DNA from: JACVRW01 sp963808775 | GTDB taxonomy: Bacteria; Actinomycetota; Thermoleophilia; Solirubrobacterales; Thermoleophilaceae | Direction of reading: 5' to 3' | Assembly: GCA_963808775.1 (NCBI GenBank) | Contig: CAWEGR010000005.1 | Span: 1,131,454-1,195,453, forward strand | DNA length: 64,000 bases | Part shown: one piece after another, positions 54,450 through 64,000 of the stretch | How positions within the stretch are numbered: position 1 is the stretch's first letter | Layout of the letters: the number at the start of each line of letters is the position of its first letter | Translations under genes and position numbers: made by a program | Notes under the pieces: model-generated | What the model was told of the DNA's origin: nothing | Seen by the model: only the letters and a program-made list of their open reading frames with translations | Databases searched by the model: none

Positions 54450-55151
54450 TGGCCCGCGCGGCGCTCGCCGTGGCCCTGCTCGCTCTGTTCGTCGCCCTCG
54501 GCGGCACCGGCTGGGCGCTGACCCAGCTGCCGAAGAACAGCGTCGGGGCGAAGCAGATCAGGAAGGGAGCGGTGCGCAAGGCGGAGCTGCGACGCGAGCG
54601 CGGTGAGCGGGCCGAAGGTCCGCGACGAGTCGCTGAGCGGTGCGGACGTGCTCGAACCGACCCTCGCGAAGGTGCCTGCGGCGGTGCGCGCCGATTCGGC
54701 CGCCCGTGCCGACAGCGCCGCGCGAGCGGACTCCGCCGCCAGCGCGAGCACCGCCGCCACGCTCGCGGGCCGGGTCCCAGGCGATTTCCTGCCGGCCGGG
54801 TCGCTGGTCCGTTTCGGTCGCGTCACGCTGCCCGCATCGAGCTCGGGTCCCGTGAACCTGGTCGCGAACGGGTTCCTGCGCGTCACCGCGACGTGCAGCC
54901 AGGCGCCCGCGCAGGCCTCGGTCGACCTGCTTCTGGGAGGCGGGGGCCGCTACTCGATCGACGGCGGCGTGACCACCACCGCGCCCTCGGGCGTCGATCT
55001 CGCCACGCTCTCGACAAACGGCGAGTTCGAGTCGGTGTCGTTCGCCGCCCTCGGGCAGGATGGCGCGCGCCTGCACGGGCTGGTGAGCGTCGGAAAGGCC
55101 GTGAACGGCTTCGCGGGCTGCACGTTCGGCGGATTCGCGGTCGCGGACTGA
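54449..55151 (+). CDS. Exported repeat-containing protein of unknown role, frameshifted
   Basis: About 233 residues after joining two frames. It starts RAALAVALLALFVALGGTGW (signal or anchor helix), followed by QLPKNSVGAKQIRKGAVRKA, then SGPKVRDESLSGADVLEPTL. The NSVG-KQI-KGAV and SGADV repeats are a common pattern in exported proteins of this lineage. A tandem ADSAARADSAARADSAAS stretch follows, then a beta-rich C-terminal domain (VNLVANGFLRVTATCSQAPA). The frame changes near 54590 by one extra A. It overlaps ruvB by one base. Confidence 0.65.
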
Positions 55152-55181
55152 GGAGGCGGCCCTGGCTAGCATGGAAGCTCC

Positions 55182-55625
55182 ATGCCGATGTTCATCTGCC
55201 CGAACTGCGGAAACCGCAGCGAGTCGACCGAGCGCACGGCCGGCTTCCAGAGCCGCGCCAAGGGCTGCAGCAAGTGCGGCTTCGGCTTCCTGTTCGAGCT
55301 TCTCGACGACTACTACCCGGCGCCGAACGCCGCCTTCTTCATCCTCGACCAGGAGGCCAGGCTGATCGGCGCGGGCCGCGGGGCGCGCGAGCTGACCGGG
55401 CTCGGGGACCTCGACGTGATCGGCCGCCCGGCGAACGAGGTGCTCGGCCTCGAGTTCTCGGGCGGCGACGACCACATCGCCACCGCGCTCGAGTGGGGCG
55501 TGCGCGTGCTCGACAAGCCCGTGGTCGTGCACGCTGAGGGCGACCGTCCGGAGGCGGCGAAGGCGGACATCTTCCCCGCCTACGACGACGACGGCGGCCT
55601 CCTGCTGGTGCTCACCCCCAAATGA
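55182..55625 (+). CDS. Zinc-ribbon plus PAS-like domain protein
   Basis: 147 residues. The N-terminal zinc ribbon is MFICPNCGNRSESTE with AKGCSKCGFGFLFELL (four Cys). From about residue 45 a PAS-like fold: NAAFFILDQEARLIGAGRGA, RELTGLGDLDVIGRPANEVL and a final strand GGLLLVLTPK. No output domain. Its stop overlaps the secDF ATG. A small sensor or adaptor is inferred; no link to secretion is known to me. Confidence 0.75.
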   Translation: MPMFICPNCGNRSESTERTAGFQSRAKGCSKCGFGFLFELLDDYYPAPNAAFFILDQEARLIGAGRGARELTGLGDLDVIGRPANEVLGLEFSGGDDHIATALEWGVRVLDKPVVVHAEGDRPEAAKADIFPAYDDDGGLLLVLTPK

Positions 55626-58600
55626 CCTCGAGGACCCGCAACCTCACGATCCTCGGCCTCGTGGTCGTGTTGCTGGGCGCCGCGATCGCGGTCATCCTCA
55701 CGAAGCCGACCAAGCTCGGCCTCGACCTGAAGGGCGGCATCGAGCTCGTCTACCAGGGCCGCCCGACCCCGCAGGTCCCGGAGGTCACGCAGCAGGCGCT
55801 CGACGACGCCGTCGAGACGATCCGCAAGCGCACCGACGCCCTCGGCGTCTCCGAGCCCGAGATCCAGCGCTCGGGGCGCGACCAGATCTCGATCGGCCTG
55901 CCCGACGTGCAGAACGCCGATCGCGCGATCGAGCAGGTGGGCACCACCGCGCAGCTCCAGTTCTACGACTGGGAGGCGAACGTCCTCACCGACCGCGGGC
56001 CGGACAACCCGTTCGCGGGCACGAAGGCGCTCTACGACGCGGTCGAGGCGGCCTCGCAGCTCGAGGGCAAGGCGGAGGCGTCGGACGTGCCCGAGGGCTC
56101 CGAGGAGTCGCCCGAGGAGGCCGACCAGAGCAACAACACCGCGGGTGACCGCTATTACCTGTTCGGGCCGGACCGGCTTCCGATCGGGCCCGACAAGCAG
56201 CCCGTGCGCGAGGGCGACTACGAGCCCTCCGGGACCTGCGACGAGCTGCTGGCGGACTACGAGGCCGAGTCCGGGCCGCCGAACGAGTACGCCGAGGACA
56301 CGGAATGCCTCTCCGAGCTCGAGGCGCTCGGCCCGGGCGGCCCGCCCGACGGCTCGCAGGTCCTGATGGTGCCCGAGGGCGTCGTGGTCCTCGAGGCCGA
56401 GCGCTCCGAGAACCAGCCCGCGCAGATCAAGCGCTTCTTCGTGATCGAGGACGACTCGGAGCTGTCCGGAAAGGACATCAAGAACCCCGAGCAGCAGTTC
56501 GACCCGAACACGAACGCCCCGGTCGTGACGATGGAGTTCACGGACCAGGGCCGCGAGGCATTCGCGCGTGTCACGAAGCGGCTGGCCGACCGCGGCTCGC
56601 GGCTGATCGCTCCCGGGGTCCCGAACGAGCAGAAGTTCCAGCGCTTTGCCATCAGCCTCGACAACAAGATCGTCTCGCTCGCGACGATCGACTTCATCCA
56701 GAACCCCGAGGGGATCGACGGCCGCACCGGCGCTCAGATCGAGGGCATCGGGACGATCGAGGAGACCCAGGACCTCGCGGAGAGCCTGCGCATCGGCGCG
56801 CTCCCGATCGAGCTGAAGCTGATCTCCCAGACCCAGGTGTCGGCGACGCTCGGCCAGCAGGCGCTCGACCAGGGCCTGACCGCCGCGGCGGTCGGTCTGG
56901 CGCTGACGATCATCTTCCTGCTCATCTTCTACCGCGTGCTCGGCATGGTGGCGACGGTCGCGCTCGTGATCTACGCGATCTTCCTGCTCGCCCTGGTGAA
57001 GCTGATCCCGATCACGCTCACCCTCCCGGGCATCGCGGGCCTCGTGCTCACCCTGGCGGTGGCGGCCGACGCCAACATCGTCATGTACGAGCGCATCAAG
57101 GAGGAGGTCAGATCCGGGCGCTCGATCCCGAGCGCGATCTCAGCCGGCTACTCGAAGGCCCTGCGGACGATCATCGACGCGAACGTCGTCACGATCGGCG
57201 TCGCGTTCATCCTGTTCACGCTCGCCACCGCCGGCGTGAAGGGCTTCGCGTTCACGCTCGGCGTCGGCACGATCGTCTCGCTGTTCACGGCCGTGCTCGT
57301 CACGTCGGCGATCCTCGGGACGATGGCCCGCAGCCGCCTGCTGCGGCGCCCATCGGCTCTGGGCGTCAGCCAGAAGGAGGGGGGCGGCTGGCGATTCGAC
57401 TTCATGGGCAACTCGCGCTGGTTCTTCTCGTTCTCCGGCGCGATCCTCGCGGTCGGCGCGATCGCGATCGCCACGCTCGGGCTCAACTTCGGCATCGACT
57501 TCGAGTCGGGCACGCGCATGACCACGCCGCTCGAGCAGCCCGCGAGCGTGGACGACGTGCGCGGCGTGCTCGAGCCGCTCGGCTACGGCGACGCGAAGAT
57601 CCAGGAGGTCGACGACGCCGACGAGCTGGGCGAGAACGTGGTGCAGATATCCGTGGCCCAGCTCGACCCCGCGGAGGTGTCGGAGGTCGAGAACGCCCTG
57701 GACCAGGAGTTCGGCGTCGCGGGCGACGATTTCTCAGCCACCTCGGTCGGCCCCACGTTCGGGGAGCAGATCGCCCGTACCGCGACGCTGGCGGTCTTCG
57801 CCTCGCTGCTGCTGATCTCGATCTACATCGGCTTCCGCTTCGAGTTCAAGTTCGCGGTGCCCGTGCTCATCGCGCTGGCGCACGACCTGCTGATCACGGC
57901 GGGCGTGTACGCCCTGTTCGACCGGGAGGTGACGACGTCGACGGTCGCGGCGCTGCTCACCATCATGGGCTACTCGCTCTACGACACGGTCATCGTGTTC
58001 GACCGAATCCGCGAGAACGTGCCGCGCATGCCGCGCGCGACCTACTCGCAGATCGCGAACAAGTCGATGTCCGAGGTGTTCACGCGATCGCTCGCCACGA
58101 GCTTCGTGGTCCTGATGCCCGTCGGCTCGCTGCTGCTGTTCGGCGGCGAGACGCTTCAGGACTTCGCCTTCGCCCTGCTGGTCGGCGTGGCCTCGGGCGC
58201 CTACTCGTCGATCTTCATCGCGACGCCGGTGCTCGTGGAGTGGAAGGAGCGCGAACCCACCTACATGCGTCGCCGGCGCATGATCCTGCAGGATCTCGGC
58301 GGCCGCGTGCCGGCCTTCGCCACCAGCGCGCTCGGCGAGGCGGAGCCCGCCGTGGCCGCGGCCACAGCGACGCCGGCAGCCGCCCCCGCGCGCCCCTCGC
58401 GCAGCGACCGCGCGGCACGCCGCGCGCGCCGATCCACGAGCCGCCCGGCTGCCGGAGCAGCCGCCTCCGCCGCCGCCCGCCGAGGAGGCGCCGCCCGCCG
58501 AGGAGGCGCCGCGCGCCGGAGGCGCCGCCGCCCGAGCCCGCTGCCCAGACGGACGACGCCCGCCCGCGGAGCCGCCCGCCGCCCCCGAACCGACCGCTGA

Positions 58601-58733
58601 GCCGCCCGCCGCACCGGCTGGCGGGGACGGCGCGTCCCGCACCACCAGCACCGCCGGGGCAGGCGCGCCGAAACCGAAACCGAAGCCGAAGCGCTCCACG
58701 CGCTCCGGGCGCAAGAAGCACGGGAGGCGCTGA
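55622..58733 (+). CDS. secDF: Fused SecD-SecF protein translocase subunits
   Basis: About 1036 residues. The SecD half: NLTILGLVVVLLGAAIAVIL (TM1), KLGLDLKGGIELVYQ (D1), periplasmic P1 with an acidic insert of about 120 residues (EGSEESPEEADQSNN onward), PVVTMEFTDQGREAFARVT, and TM region GIAGLVLTLAVAADANIVMY. The SecF half begins FDFMGNSRWFFSFSGAILAV and has LNFGIDFESGTRM, LLTIMGYSLYDTVIVFDRIR. SecDF uses the proton gradient to pull exported proteins. The reading frame stops at 58600, but a +1 change in the Pro/Ala-rich tail would extend it to 58733 and a basic end (KPKPKPKRSTRSGRKKHG). Confidence 0.93.
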
Positions 58734-58736
58734 GCG

Positions 58737-59036
58737 ATGGGCCTGGTCGTCTGGCTGATGATGGGAATCGCCGTCTGGCACTTCACCGTGTTCCTGCCGG
58801 ACCGCTTCCGCGGCGGCATCGTCGGCGCCTTCATCGCCGCCGCCATCGGTGCCGTGGTGTTCGGCTACCTCGTGAACGGCCTGTCGATCCCCGGCAAGGA
58901 CGACACCGAGCTCGTCCAGGCGCTGGTCGCCATCCCGGGCGCGGCGATCGGCCTTGCCATCTGTTACTTCTGGGGCTCGCGCGACGACGCTGCGCACGGC
59001 GTCGACCACGGCCTCACCCGCGCGGGCTCGCACTAG
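58737..59036 (+). CDS. Small membrane protein after secDF
   Basis: 99 residues with three hydrophobic segments: LVVWLMMGIAVWHFTVFLPD, GGIVGAFIAAAIGAVVFGYL and ALVAIPGAAIGLAICYFWGS. It loosely resembles GlsB/YeaQ/YmgE-type transglycosylase-associated proteins, but the match is weak. It starts three bases after secDF and could be an accessory of the export machinery (inference). Confidence 0.7.
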   Translation: MGLVVWLMMGIAVWHFTVFLPDRFRGGIVGAFIAAAIGAVVFGYLVNGLSIPGKDDTELVQALVAIPGAAIGLAICYFWGSRDDAAHGVDHGLTRAGSH

Positions 59037-59084
59037 CCGGGCGCTCGCACCCGTTCCGTCCGCCGCCGGCCGGAGGATGGCCGG

Positions 59085-61523
59085 ATGCACCCGAAGCCCT
59101 CGTGCTGGGCCACGACGCCCTACGACGTCGCGACCGCGCGTCGCCTTGCCGAGGGACTCGGGCTGTCCTCCACCGTGGGGACGATCCTCGCGCGCCGCGG
59201 CTTCACGGACGTGGCCGAGGCGCGGCGCTTCATCGACGCCGACGTCCGCCACGACCCGCTGTCGCTGCCGGGCGCCGCCGAGGCGGCGGAGCTGATCCGC
59301 GCCCACCTCGAGCGGGGCTCCCGCATCGCGGTGTTCGGCGACTACGACGTCGACGGCGTGTGCGCGACGGCGCTGCTCGTCACGGCCCTGCGAGCGGCCG
59401 GCGCGGACCCCGTGTGGGAGCTGCCGAGCCGCTTCGACGGGGGCTACGGCCTTTCCGTGGAGGCGGTCGAGCGGCTCGCGGGACGCGGGGTCGGGCTGCT
59501 CGTCACCGTCGACTGCGGCATCACGGCCGCCGAGCCGGTTCGGGCGGCGCGCGCCGCCGGCATCGACGTGGTGGTCACGGACCATCACCGAGCCGGGCCG
59601 GACCTGCCGGCGTGCCCGATCGTGCATCCGGCGGCGGGGGAGGAGCGCTATCCCGCCGACCTGTGCGGCACGGGGGTCGCGCTGAAGCTCGTGGAGGCGC
59701 TGGGCGGCTGCGAGGCCGGCGAGGAGGCCCACGCGCTGGCGGCACTCGCCACCGTCTGCGACCTCGTGCCGCTCCGCGGCGAGAACCGGCGCATCGTGCG
59801 CGAGGGCCTGCAGGCCCTCGCCCGGACGCGGAGCCCCGGCCTGCGCGCGCTGATGGCGGTGTCCGGCACCGATCCGGCCGAGCTCTCCGAGCACGCGCTC
59901 GGCTTCCGGCTCGGCCCGCGCATCAACGCGGCGGGGAGGATGGGCCGCGCCGACGCCGCCCTCGAGCTGCTGCTCACCGGCGACGAGGCGAGGGCCGCCG
60001 AGGTCGCGCGCGAGCTCGACCTGCTGAACAGCGACCGCCGTGAGGCCGAGACCCGCATCCTGTTCCAGGCCGAGGCCGCCTGCGCGCCCCAGGCGAGCGA
60101 GGGCGCGATGGTCGTGGCGGGGGAGGGGTGGCACCCGGGCGTGGTCGGCATCGTGGCGTCGCGGCTCGTCGAACGCTGGCGCCGCCCCGTCGTGGTGATC
60201 GCGCTCGACGAGTCCGGCGGAACCTCGCGAGGGTCGGCGCGCAGCATCTCGGCCTACGACCTGCTCGCAGGGATCACCGCCTGCGCCGAGCACCTCGAGC
60301 GCTTCGGCGGGCACCCGATGGCCGCGGGTGTCGAGCTCACCGCGGAGGCCGTCGAGCCGTTTCGCCGGGCCCTGGCGGCCCACGCCGGCGCGCGCCTCAG
60401 CCCCTCCGACCTGGTGCCGGTGGAGCGCGTCGACGCCGTGGTGCCCGGGGGCGCGCTCGGCCTCGAGCTGGCGGAGCAGATCGACCTGCTGCGCCCGTTC
60501 GGAGCCGGCAACCCTCAGCCGACGCTGCTCGTGCCGGCGGCGCGGCTCGAGAACGTGGCCGCGATGGGCGAGGAGCGCCAGCACGCCCGCTTCACGCTCG
60601 TGACCGGGACGGCCCGGGCGCGCGGGGTCTCGTTCGGGACCACGCAGACCGCGCTCACACCCGGCGCGCGCGAACCGCACCACGCGGCGGTCCGCCTCGA
60701 GGCGAACCGCTGGAACGGCGCTGTCGAGCCACGGGTGCTCCTGCGCGCGCTCTGCCCGCCGGCGGAGGGGCTGCTCAGCCCGCTCGGCGAGGACGGCTCG
60801 TTCTGGGAGCGGCTCGAGGCCGCGCTGCGCCACCCGCCAGTCGACATCCAGCTCGCGCCCGCGGGCGATGTCGAGGACCGTCGCGGCGAGGGCTTCGCGG
60901 GCGTGGCGGGCGACCTGCTCTCGAGCGGCGAGCGCGTGCTCGTGGTCGTGGCGGACGTTCCGCGCCGCAGCGCCGCCCTCGAGGCGCGCATCGCGGGCCT
61001 CGGCAGCGGTCCGCTCGCCGTCGCCTCCTGGGAGGCCCTGGCGCGCCGCCCGGACCTGACCGCGCCGTTCGAGCACCTCGCCGCCCTCGATCCGCCCCCG
61101 CGGGCGCTCGCGGACCCGCTGCTGCGCCTGGCACCGCATGCCCACGCGGCCTGGGGACCGGCCGAGGCGAGCTTCGCGCTCGAGGTCTGGCGAGCCGGCC
61201 TCGAGCTGAGGCCCGCGCTCACGGCCGCGTACCGGGCCCTGCGCGAGGGCGAGGGCCTCGAGGCGGCGCTGCGCGGCACGGACCACTACCCCCGCGGCCC
61301 TGAGCTGTGCGCGCGCATCGTGCGCGTGCTCACCGAGCTGGGGCTCGCCGAGCTCGACCTGCCGGCGCACAGCGGGCGCGTGGTCGAGGGAGTCCGCTCG
61401 GACCTCGAGCTCTCGCCGTCGTTCCGCGCCTACCGCGAGCGCTTCGCCGCGATCGAGGCGGCGCTCTCCCGCGAGCTGCCCGCTTCGCTACGCGAGCAGG
61501 ATGCGCTCGCGCGCGCGTCCTGA
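59085..61523 (+). CDS. recJ: Single-stranded-DNA exonuclease RecJ
   Basis: An 812-residue DHH phosphoesterase. Motif I IAVFGDYDVDGVCATALLVT; motif II LLVTVDCGITAAEP; motif III VVVTDHHRAGPDLPACPIVH (DHH); AALATVCDLVPLRGENRRIV; and DHHA1 region FGGHPMAAGVELTAEAVEPF. An extra C-terminal region of about 250 residues follows the OB domain, as in longer RecJ forms. It degrades single strands 5' to 3' in recombination and mismatch repair. Confidence 0.94.
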   Translation: MHPKPSCWATTPYDVATARRLAEGLGLSSTVGTILARRGFTDVAEARRFIDADVRHDPLSLPGAAEAAELIRAHLERGSRIAVFGDYDVDGVCATALLVTALRAAGADPVWELPSRFDGGYGLSVEAVERLAGRGVGLLVTVDCGITAAEPVRAARAAGIDVVVTDHHRAGPDLPACPIVHPAAGEERYPADLCGTGVALKLVEALGGCEAGEEAHALAALATVCDLVPLRGENRRIVREGLQALARTRSPGLRALMAVSGTDPAELSEHALGFRLGPRINAAGRMGRADAALELLLTGDEARAAEVARELDLLNSDRREAETRILFQAEAACAPQASEGAMVVAGEGWHPGVVGIVASRLVERWRRPVVVIALDESGGTSRGSARSISAYDLLAGITACAEHLERFGGHPMAAGVELTAEAVEPFRRALAAHAGARLSPSDLVPVERVDAVVPGGALGLELAEQIDLLRPFGAGNPQPTLLVPAARLENVAAMGEERQHARFTLVTGTARARGVSFGTTQTALTPGAREPHHAAVRLEANRWNGAVEPRVLLRALCPPAEGLLSPLGEDGSFWERLEAALRHPPVDIQLAPAGDVEDRRGEGFAGVAGDLLSSGERVLVVVADVPRRSAALEARIAGLGSGPLAVASWEALARRPDLTAPFEHLAALDPPPRALADPLLRLAPHAHAAWGPAEASFALEVWRAGLELRPALTAAYRALREGEGLEAALRGTDHYPRGPELCARIVRVLTELGLAELDLPAHSGRVVEGVRSDLELSPSFRAYRERFAAIEAALSRELPASLREQDALARAS

Positions 61524-61548
61524 GAGATACGCGCTGCCGGCGCGCGTG

Positions 61549-61562
61549 GGTGGCCCCCCACC
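61549..61562. terminator. Small hairpin after recJ
   Basis: GGTGG-CCCC-CCACC lies 26 bases after the recJ stop and before the rel gene. It is a short stem without a T-tract; termination is possible but unproven. Confidence 0.35.
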
Positions 61563-61698
61563 TGCCAGGCGCCGAGTCCCGCTCAGCATGAGACATCGGG
61601 CCGCCGTTCGCCTCGGACATCCGTCCGCGCGCGGCCCCTGACGATCGTCCATGGGCTGAATGTCCAGGCGACGGCGACCGACTCTAGAATCGATAGGG

Positions 61699-64000
61699 AT
61701 GGCGAAGCTTCCTCGCACGAGCGCAGGGAACGGCAGCGGAGCCGCGCCACGCGACTTCGAGCACCACCCGGTCGACGAGCACCGCACGCACGTGGCGGTG
61801 GCACCCGAGGGCACGCTCACCGGCGAGCAGCGCGTGCTGCTCGGCGACCTGTTCGCTGTCGTCGAGGAGCACGCCGAGGAGGCGGCGGAGACGATCGACC
61901 GCAAGCTCGTCGAGAGCGCGCTCGAGTTCGCCTGCGACCGGCACGCCGACCAGCTTCGCGCGAGCGGCGAGGACTTCATCGTGCACCCGGTCGGCGTGGC
62001 GAAGATCTGCGCCGGCATGCGCCTCGACACGGCCACGCTCTGCGCGGCCCTCCTGCACGACACGGTCGAGGACACGAGCGCGTCGCTCGACGAGGTGCGC
62101 GACGACTTCGGCGACGAGATCGCACAGCTCGTCGACGGCGTCACGAAGCTCTCCGGGGTCACCTTCCAGAGCCGCGACGACCGCCAGGCGGAGAACTACC
62201 GCAAGATGCTCGTCGCGATGGCCCAGGACATCCGGGTCATCCTGATCAAGCTCGCCGACCGGCTCCACAACATGCGCACGCTCGACGCGATGCCGAAGCC
62301 GAAGCAGCAGGAGAAGGCGAAGGAGACGCTCGAGATCTTCGCGCCGCTCGCGCACCGGCTCGGCATCCACGCGATCAAGTGGGAGCTCGAGGACCTCGCG
62401 TTCGCGACCCTGCACCCGCGCAAGTTCAACGAGATCAAGCAGCTCGTGTCACAGCAGCGCGAGGAGCGCGAGGCCTACGTCGAGCGGGCGGGCGAGTACC
62501 TGTCGAAGGAGCTTGCGGCCGTCGGCATCGAGGCGGAGATCTCGGGCCGCGCGAAGCACTTCTACTCCATCTACTCGAAGATGACGAAGAAGGGGCGCGA
62601 GTTCAACGAGATCTACGACCTCACCGCCATGCGCGTGATCGTGGACTCGGTGAAGGACTGCTACGGCGCCATCGGCGTCATCCACTCGCTCTGGAAGCCG
62701 CTGCCCGGGCGCTTCAAGGACTGGGTCGCGGTGCCCAAGTTCAACATGTACCAGGCGCTTCACACGACCGTGATCGGGCCGGAGGGCCGGCCGCTCGAGA
62801 TCCAGATCCGCACGATGGAGATGCACCGCACGGCCGAGTTCGGCGTCGCGGCGCACTGGATCTACAAGGAGGACGGCGACAAGCCGGTCGAGGAGAAGGT
62901 CGAGTGGCTGCGCCATCTGCTCGACTGGCAGGGGGAGACCTCGGACCCCCAGGAGTTCGCGCAGACGCTGAAGGCGGACCTGTTCGAGGACGAGGTGTTC
63001 GTGTTCACGCCGAAGGGCGAGGTCAAGTCGCTCGCGGCGGGCGCCACACCGCTCGACTTCGCCTACGAGATCCACACGGACGTCGGCCACCGCTGCGTGG
63101 GCGCGAAGGTCAACAACAAGATCGTTCCGCTGCACTACACGCTCCGCTCCGGCGACATCGTCGAGGTGCTGACCTCGAAGAAGGAGCGCGGGCCCTCGCG
63201 CGACTGGCTCGCACTCGCGAAGACCACGCGCGCGCAGTCGAAGATCCGCGCCTGGTTCAAGCGCGAGCGCCGCGAGGACTCGGAGCGCAGCGGCCGCGAG
63301 ATCCTGCACGAGAACCTCAAGCGCGCCGGCCTGCCGCCGCAGAGGATCGCGGGCTCGCCGTTGCTCGCGGACGTGATCCGCGAGATGGGCTTCAAGAAGG
63401 GCGAGGACTTCTACATCGCGCTCGGCCAGGCGAAGATCTCCTCGAAGACCGTCGTCAACAAGGTCATGCACCGGCTCAAGGAGGGCGAGTCGGCGGTCGA
63501 GGAGCCCTCGCCCGCGGCCGAGCTGCTCGAGCGCAAGGAGACGCCGAAGAAGACGGCCGCCTCGTCCACCTACGGCATCAAGGTCGAGGGCGTCGACGAC
63601 GTGATGCTGCGGCTCGCCAAGTGCTGCCGGCCCGTGCCCGGCGACCCGATCGTGGGCTACATCTCGCTCGGCAAGGGCATCACGATCCACCACGAGCACT
63701 GCCCCAACGCGGTCGCGCTGAAGCGCAACCCCGAGCGCTTCACCAAGGTCGCGTGGGACGGGGACACCACGTCGTCGTTCCGCGTCGAGCTGCAGGTCGA
63801 CGGCTGGGACCGCCATCGCCTGCTCGAGGACCTCTCGCGCACGTTCGCGGAGACAGGCATCAACATCCTCGAGGCGCGCTGCACGGTGGTCCACCCGATG
63901 GTGAAGAACCGCTTCGTCGTCGAGGTGGGGGACACGCAGTCGCTCAAGACCTGCATCACCCGCATCCGCAACATCGAGTCGGTCTTCGACGCGTACCGCG
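61699..64000 (+). CDS. rel: Bifunctional (p)ppGpp synthetase/hydrolase RelA/SpoT, right-truncated
   Basis: The ATG at 61699 starts a protein of at least 767 residues that runs off the right edge. The HD hydrolase domain has FIVHPVGVAKICAGMRLDTA, LCAALLHDTVEDTSASLDEV and LIKLADRLHNMRTLDAMPKP. The synthetase domain has YDLTAMRVIVDSVKDCYGAI, FKDWVAVPKFNMYQALHTTV and EIQIRTMEMHRTAEFGVAAH. Then TGS (DEVFVFTPKGEVKSLAAGAT), a zinc-finger/CC region (LRLAKCCRPVPGDPIVGYIS) and the start of ACT. HD motifs are complete, so both activities are likely. The long N-terminus before the HD domain is acidic. Confidence 0.96.
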   Translation, partial: MAKLPRTSAGNGSGAAPRDFEHHPVDEHRTHVAVAPEGTLTGEQRVLLGDLFAVVEEHAEEAAETIDRKLVESALEFACDRHADQLRASGEDFIVHPVGVAKICAGMRLDTATLCAALLHDTVEDTSASLDEVRDDFGDEIAQLVDGVTKLSGVTFQSRDDRQAENYRKMLVAMAQDIRVILIKLADRLHNMRTLDAMPKPKQQEKAKETLEIFAPLAHRLGIHAIKWELEDLAFATLHPRKFNEIKQLVSQQREEREAYVERAGEYLSKELAAVGIEAEISGRAKHFYSIYSKMTKKGREFNEIYDLTAMRVIVDSVKDCYGAIGVIHSLWKPLPGRFKDWVAVPKFNMYQALHTTVIGPEGRPLEIQIRTMEMHRTAEFGVAAHWIYKEDGDKPVEEKVEWLRHLLDWQGETSDPQEFAQTLKADLFEDEVFVFTPKGEVKSLAAGATPLDFAYEIHTDVGHRCVGAKVNNKIVPLHYTLRSGDIVEVLTSKKERGPSRDWLALAKTTRAQSKIRAWFKRERREDSERSGREILHENLKRAGLPPQRIAGSPLLADVIREMGFKKGEDFYIALGQAKISSKTVVNKVMHRLKEGESAVEEPSPAAELLERKETPKKTAASSTYGIKVEGVDDVMLRLAKCCRPVPGDPIVGYISLGKGITIHHEHCPNAVALKRNPERFTKVAWDGDTTSSFRVELQVDGWDRHRLLEDLSRTFAETGINILEARCTVVHPMVKNRFVVEVGDTQSLKTCITRIRNIESVFDAYR

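Noticed and set aside
58215..61370. A 1051-residue minus-strand frame opposite recJ
   Set aside because: Composition is Arg/Gly/Asp/His-rich shadow coding caused by the high GC3 of recJ; no domain is recognisable and recJ is complete on the other strand.

Overview
The window is about 64 kb of very GC-rich DNA with short intergenic gaps, many GTG starts and ATGA/GTGA gene overlaps. The gene set points to a high-GC actinobacterium, most likely of the Thermoleophilia/Solirubrobacterales type. It includes an F420-type luciferase-like oxidoreductase, paired pdxS-pdxT, a short primary sigma factor right after dnaG, and fused SecD-SecF. This placement is inferred from gene content; no marker was searched against a database.

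Layout. (1) 1-3.7 kb is an accessory-looking stretch: a TetR regulator followed by a stressosome RsbR-type protein cut by the window edge, a truncated PRC-barrel/DUF2382 protein, a small six-repeat LNPQPLPP protein, and a secreted Hcp-fold protein. (2) 3.8-28.3 kb is core housekeeping: efp-nusB-(xseB-like)-ispA-dxs; an M42 peptidase and OsmC on the other strand; tlyA-nadK-recN-pyrG-xseA-xseB; an M20 peptidase, NUDIX hydrolase, xerD, mutM, glutaredoxin, recO, ppdK, dgt, dnaG, rpoD, then tRNA-Asn. (3) 28.4-34.3 kb holds lipoproteins, a GT1 glycosyltransferase, an F420-type oxidoreductase, an SDR and a TasA-like lipoprotein. (4) 34.3-38.0 kb is a second accessory stretch with large palindromes, a direct repeat at a CAT tRNA, DUF2294, SnoaL-like and DUF4239 genes and a gene-poor 0.7 kb. 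(5) 38.0-45.6 kb has a divergent cupin/TetR pair with a clear operator, a phosphodiester glycosidase, a metallophosphatase, a GST, an RpiR regulator, a secreted 640-residue protein and a patatin. (6) 45.7-64 kb is core again: pdxS-pdxT-M29 peptidase, a large secreted BNR/PKD/LamG protein, then yebC-DoxX-ruvC-ruvA-ruvB, a Zn-ribbon/PAS protein, secDF, recJ and relA/spoT running off the right edge.

How the genes fit together. The core blocks serve isoprenoid precursors (dxs, ispA), PLP synthesis (pdxST), recombination and repair (recN, recO, recJ, ruvCAB, xseAB, mutM, xerD), replication and transcription (dnaG, rpoD, nusB), secretion (secDF) and the stringent response (rel).

A caution for the reader: at least a dozen genes, including essential ones (dnaG, recN, xseA, probably secDF), carry a single-base frame change, mostly one extra base, often beside a G/C run. 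I treat these as probable sequence errors and give the gene its full joined extent. No CRISPR array, rRNA, complete insertion sequence or phage module was seen. The best candidates for something undescribed are the LNPQPLPP repeat protein, the unexplained large palindromes at 34.4 and 37.5 kb, and the lone secreted Hcp-like protein.
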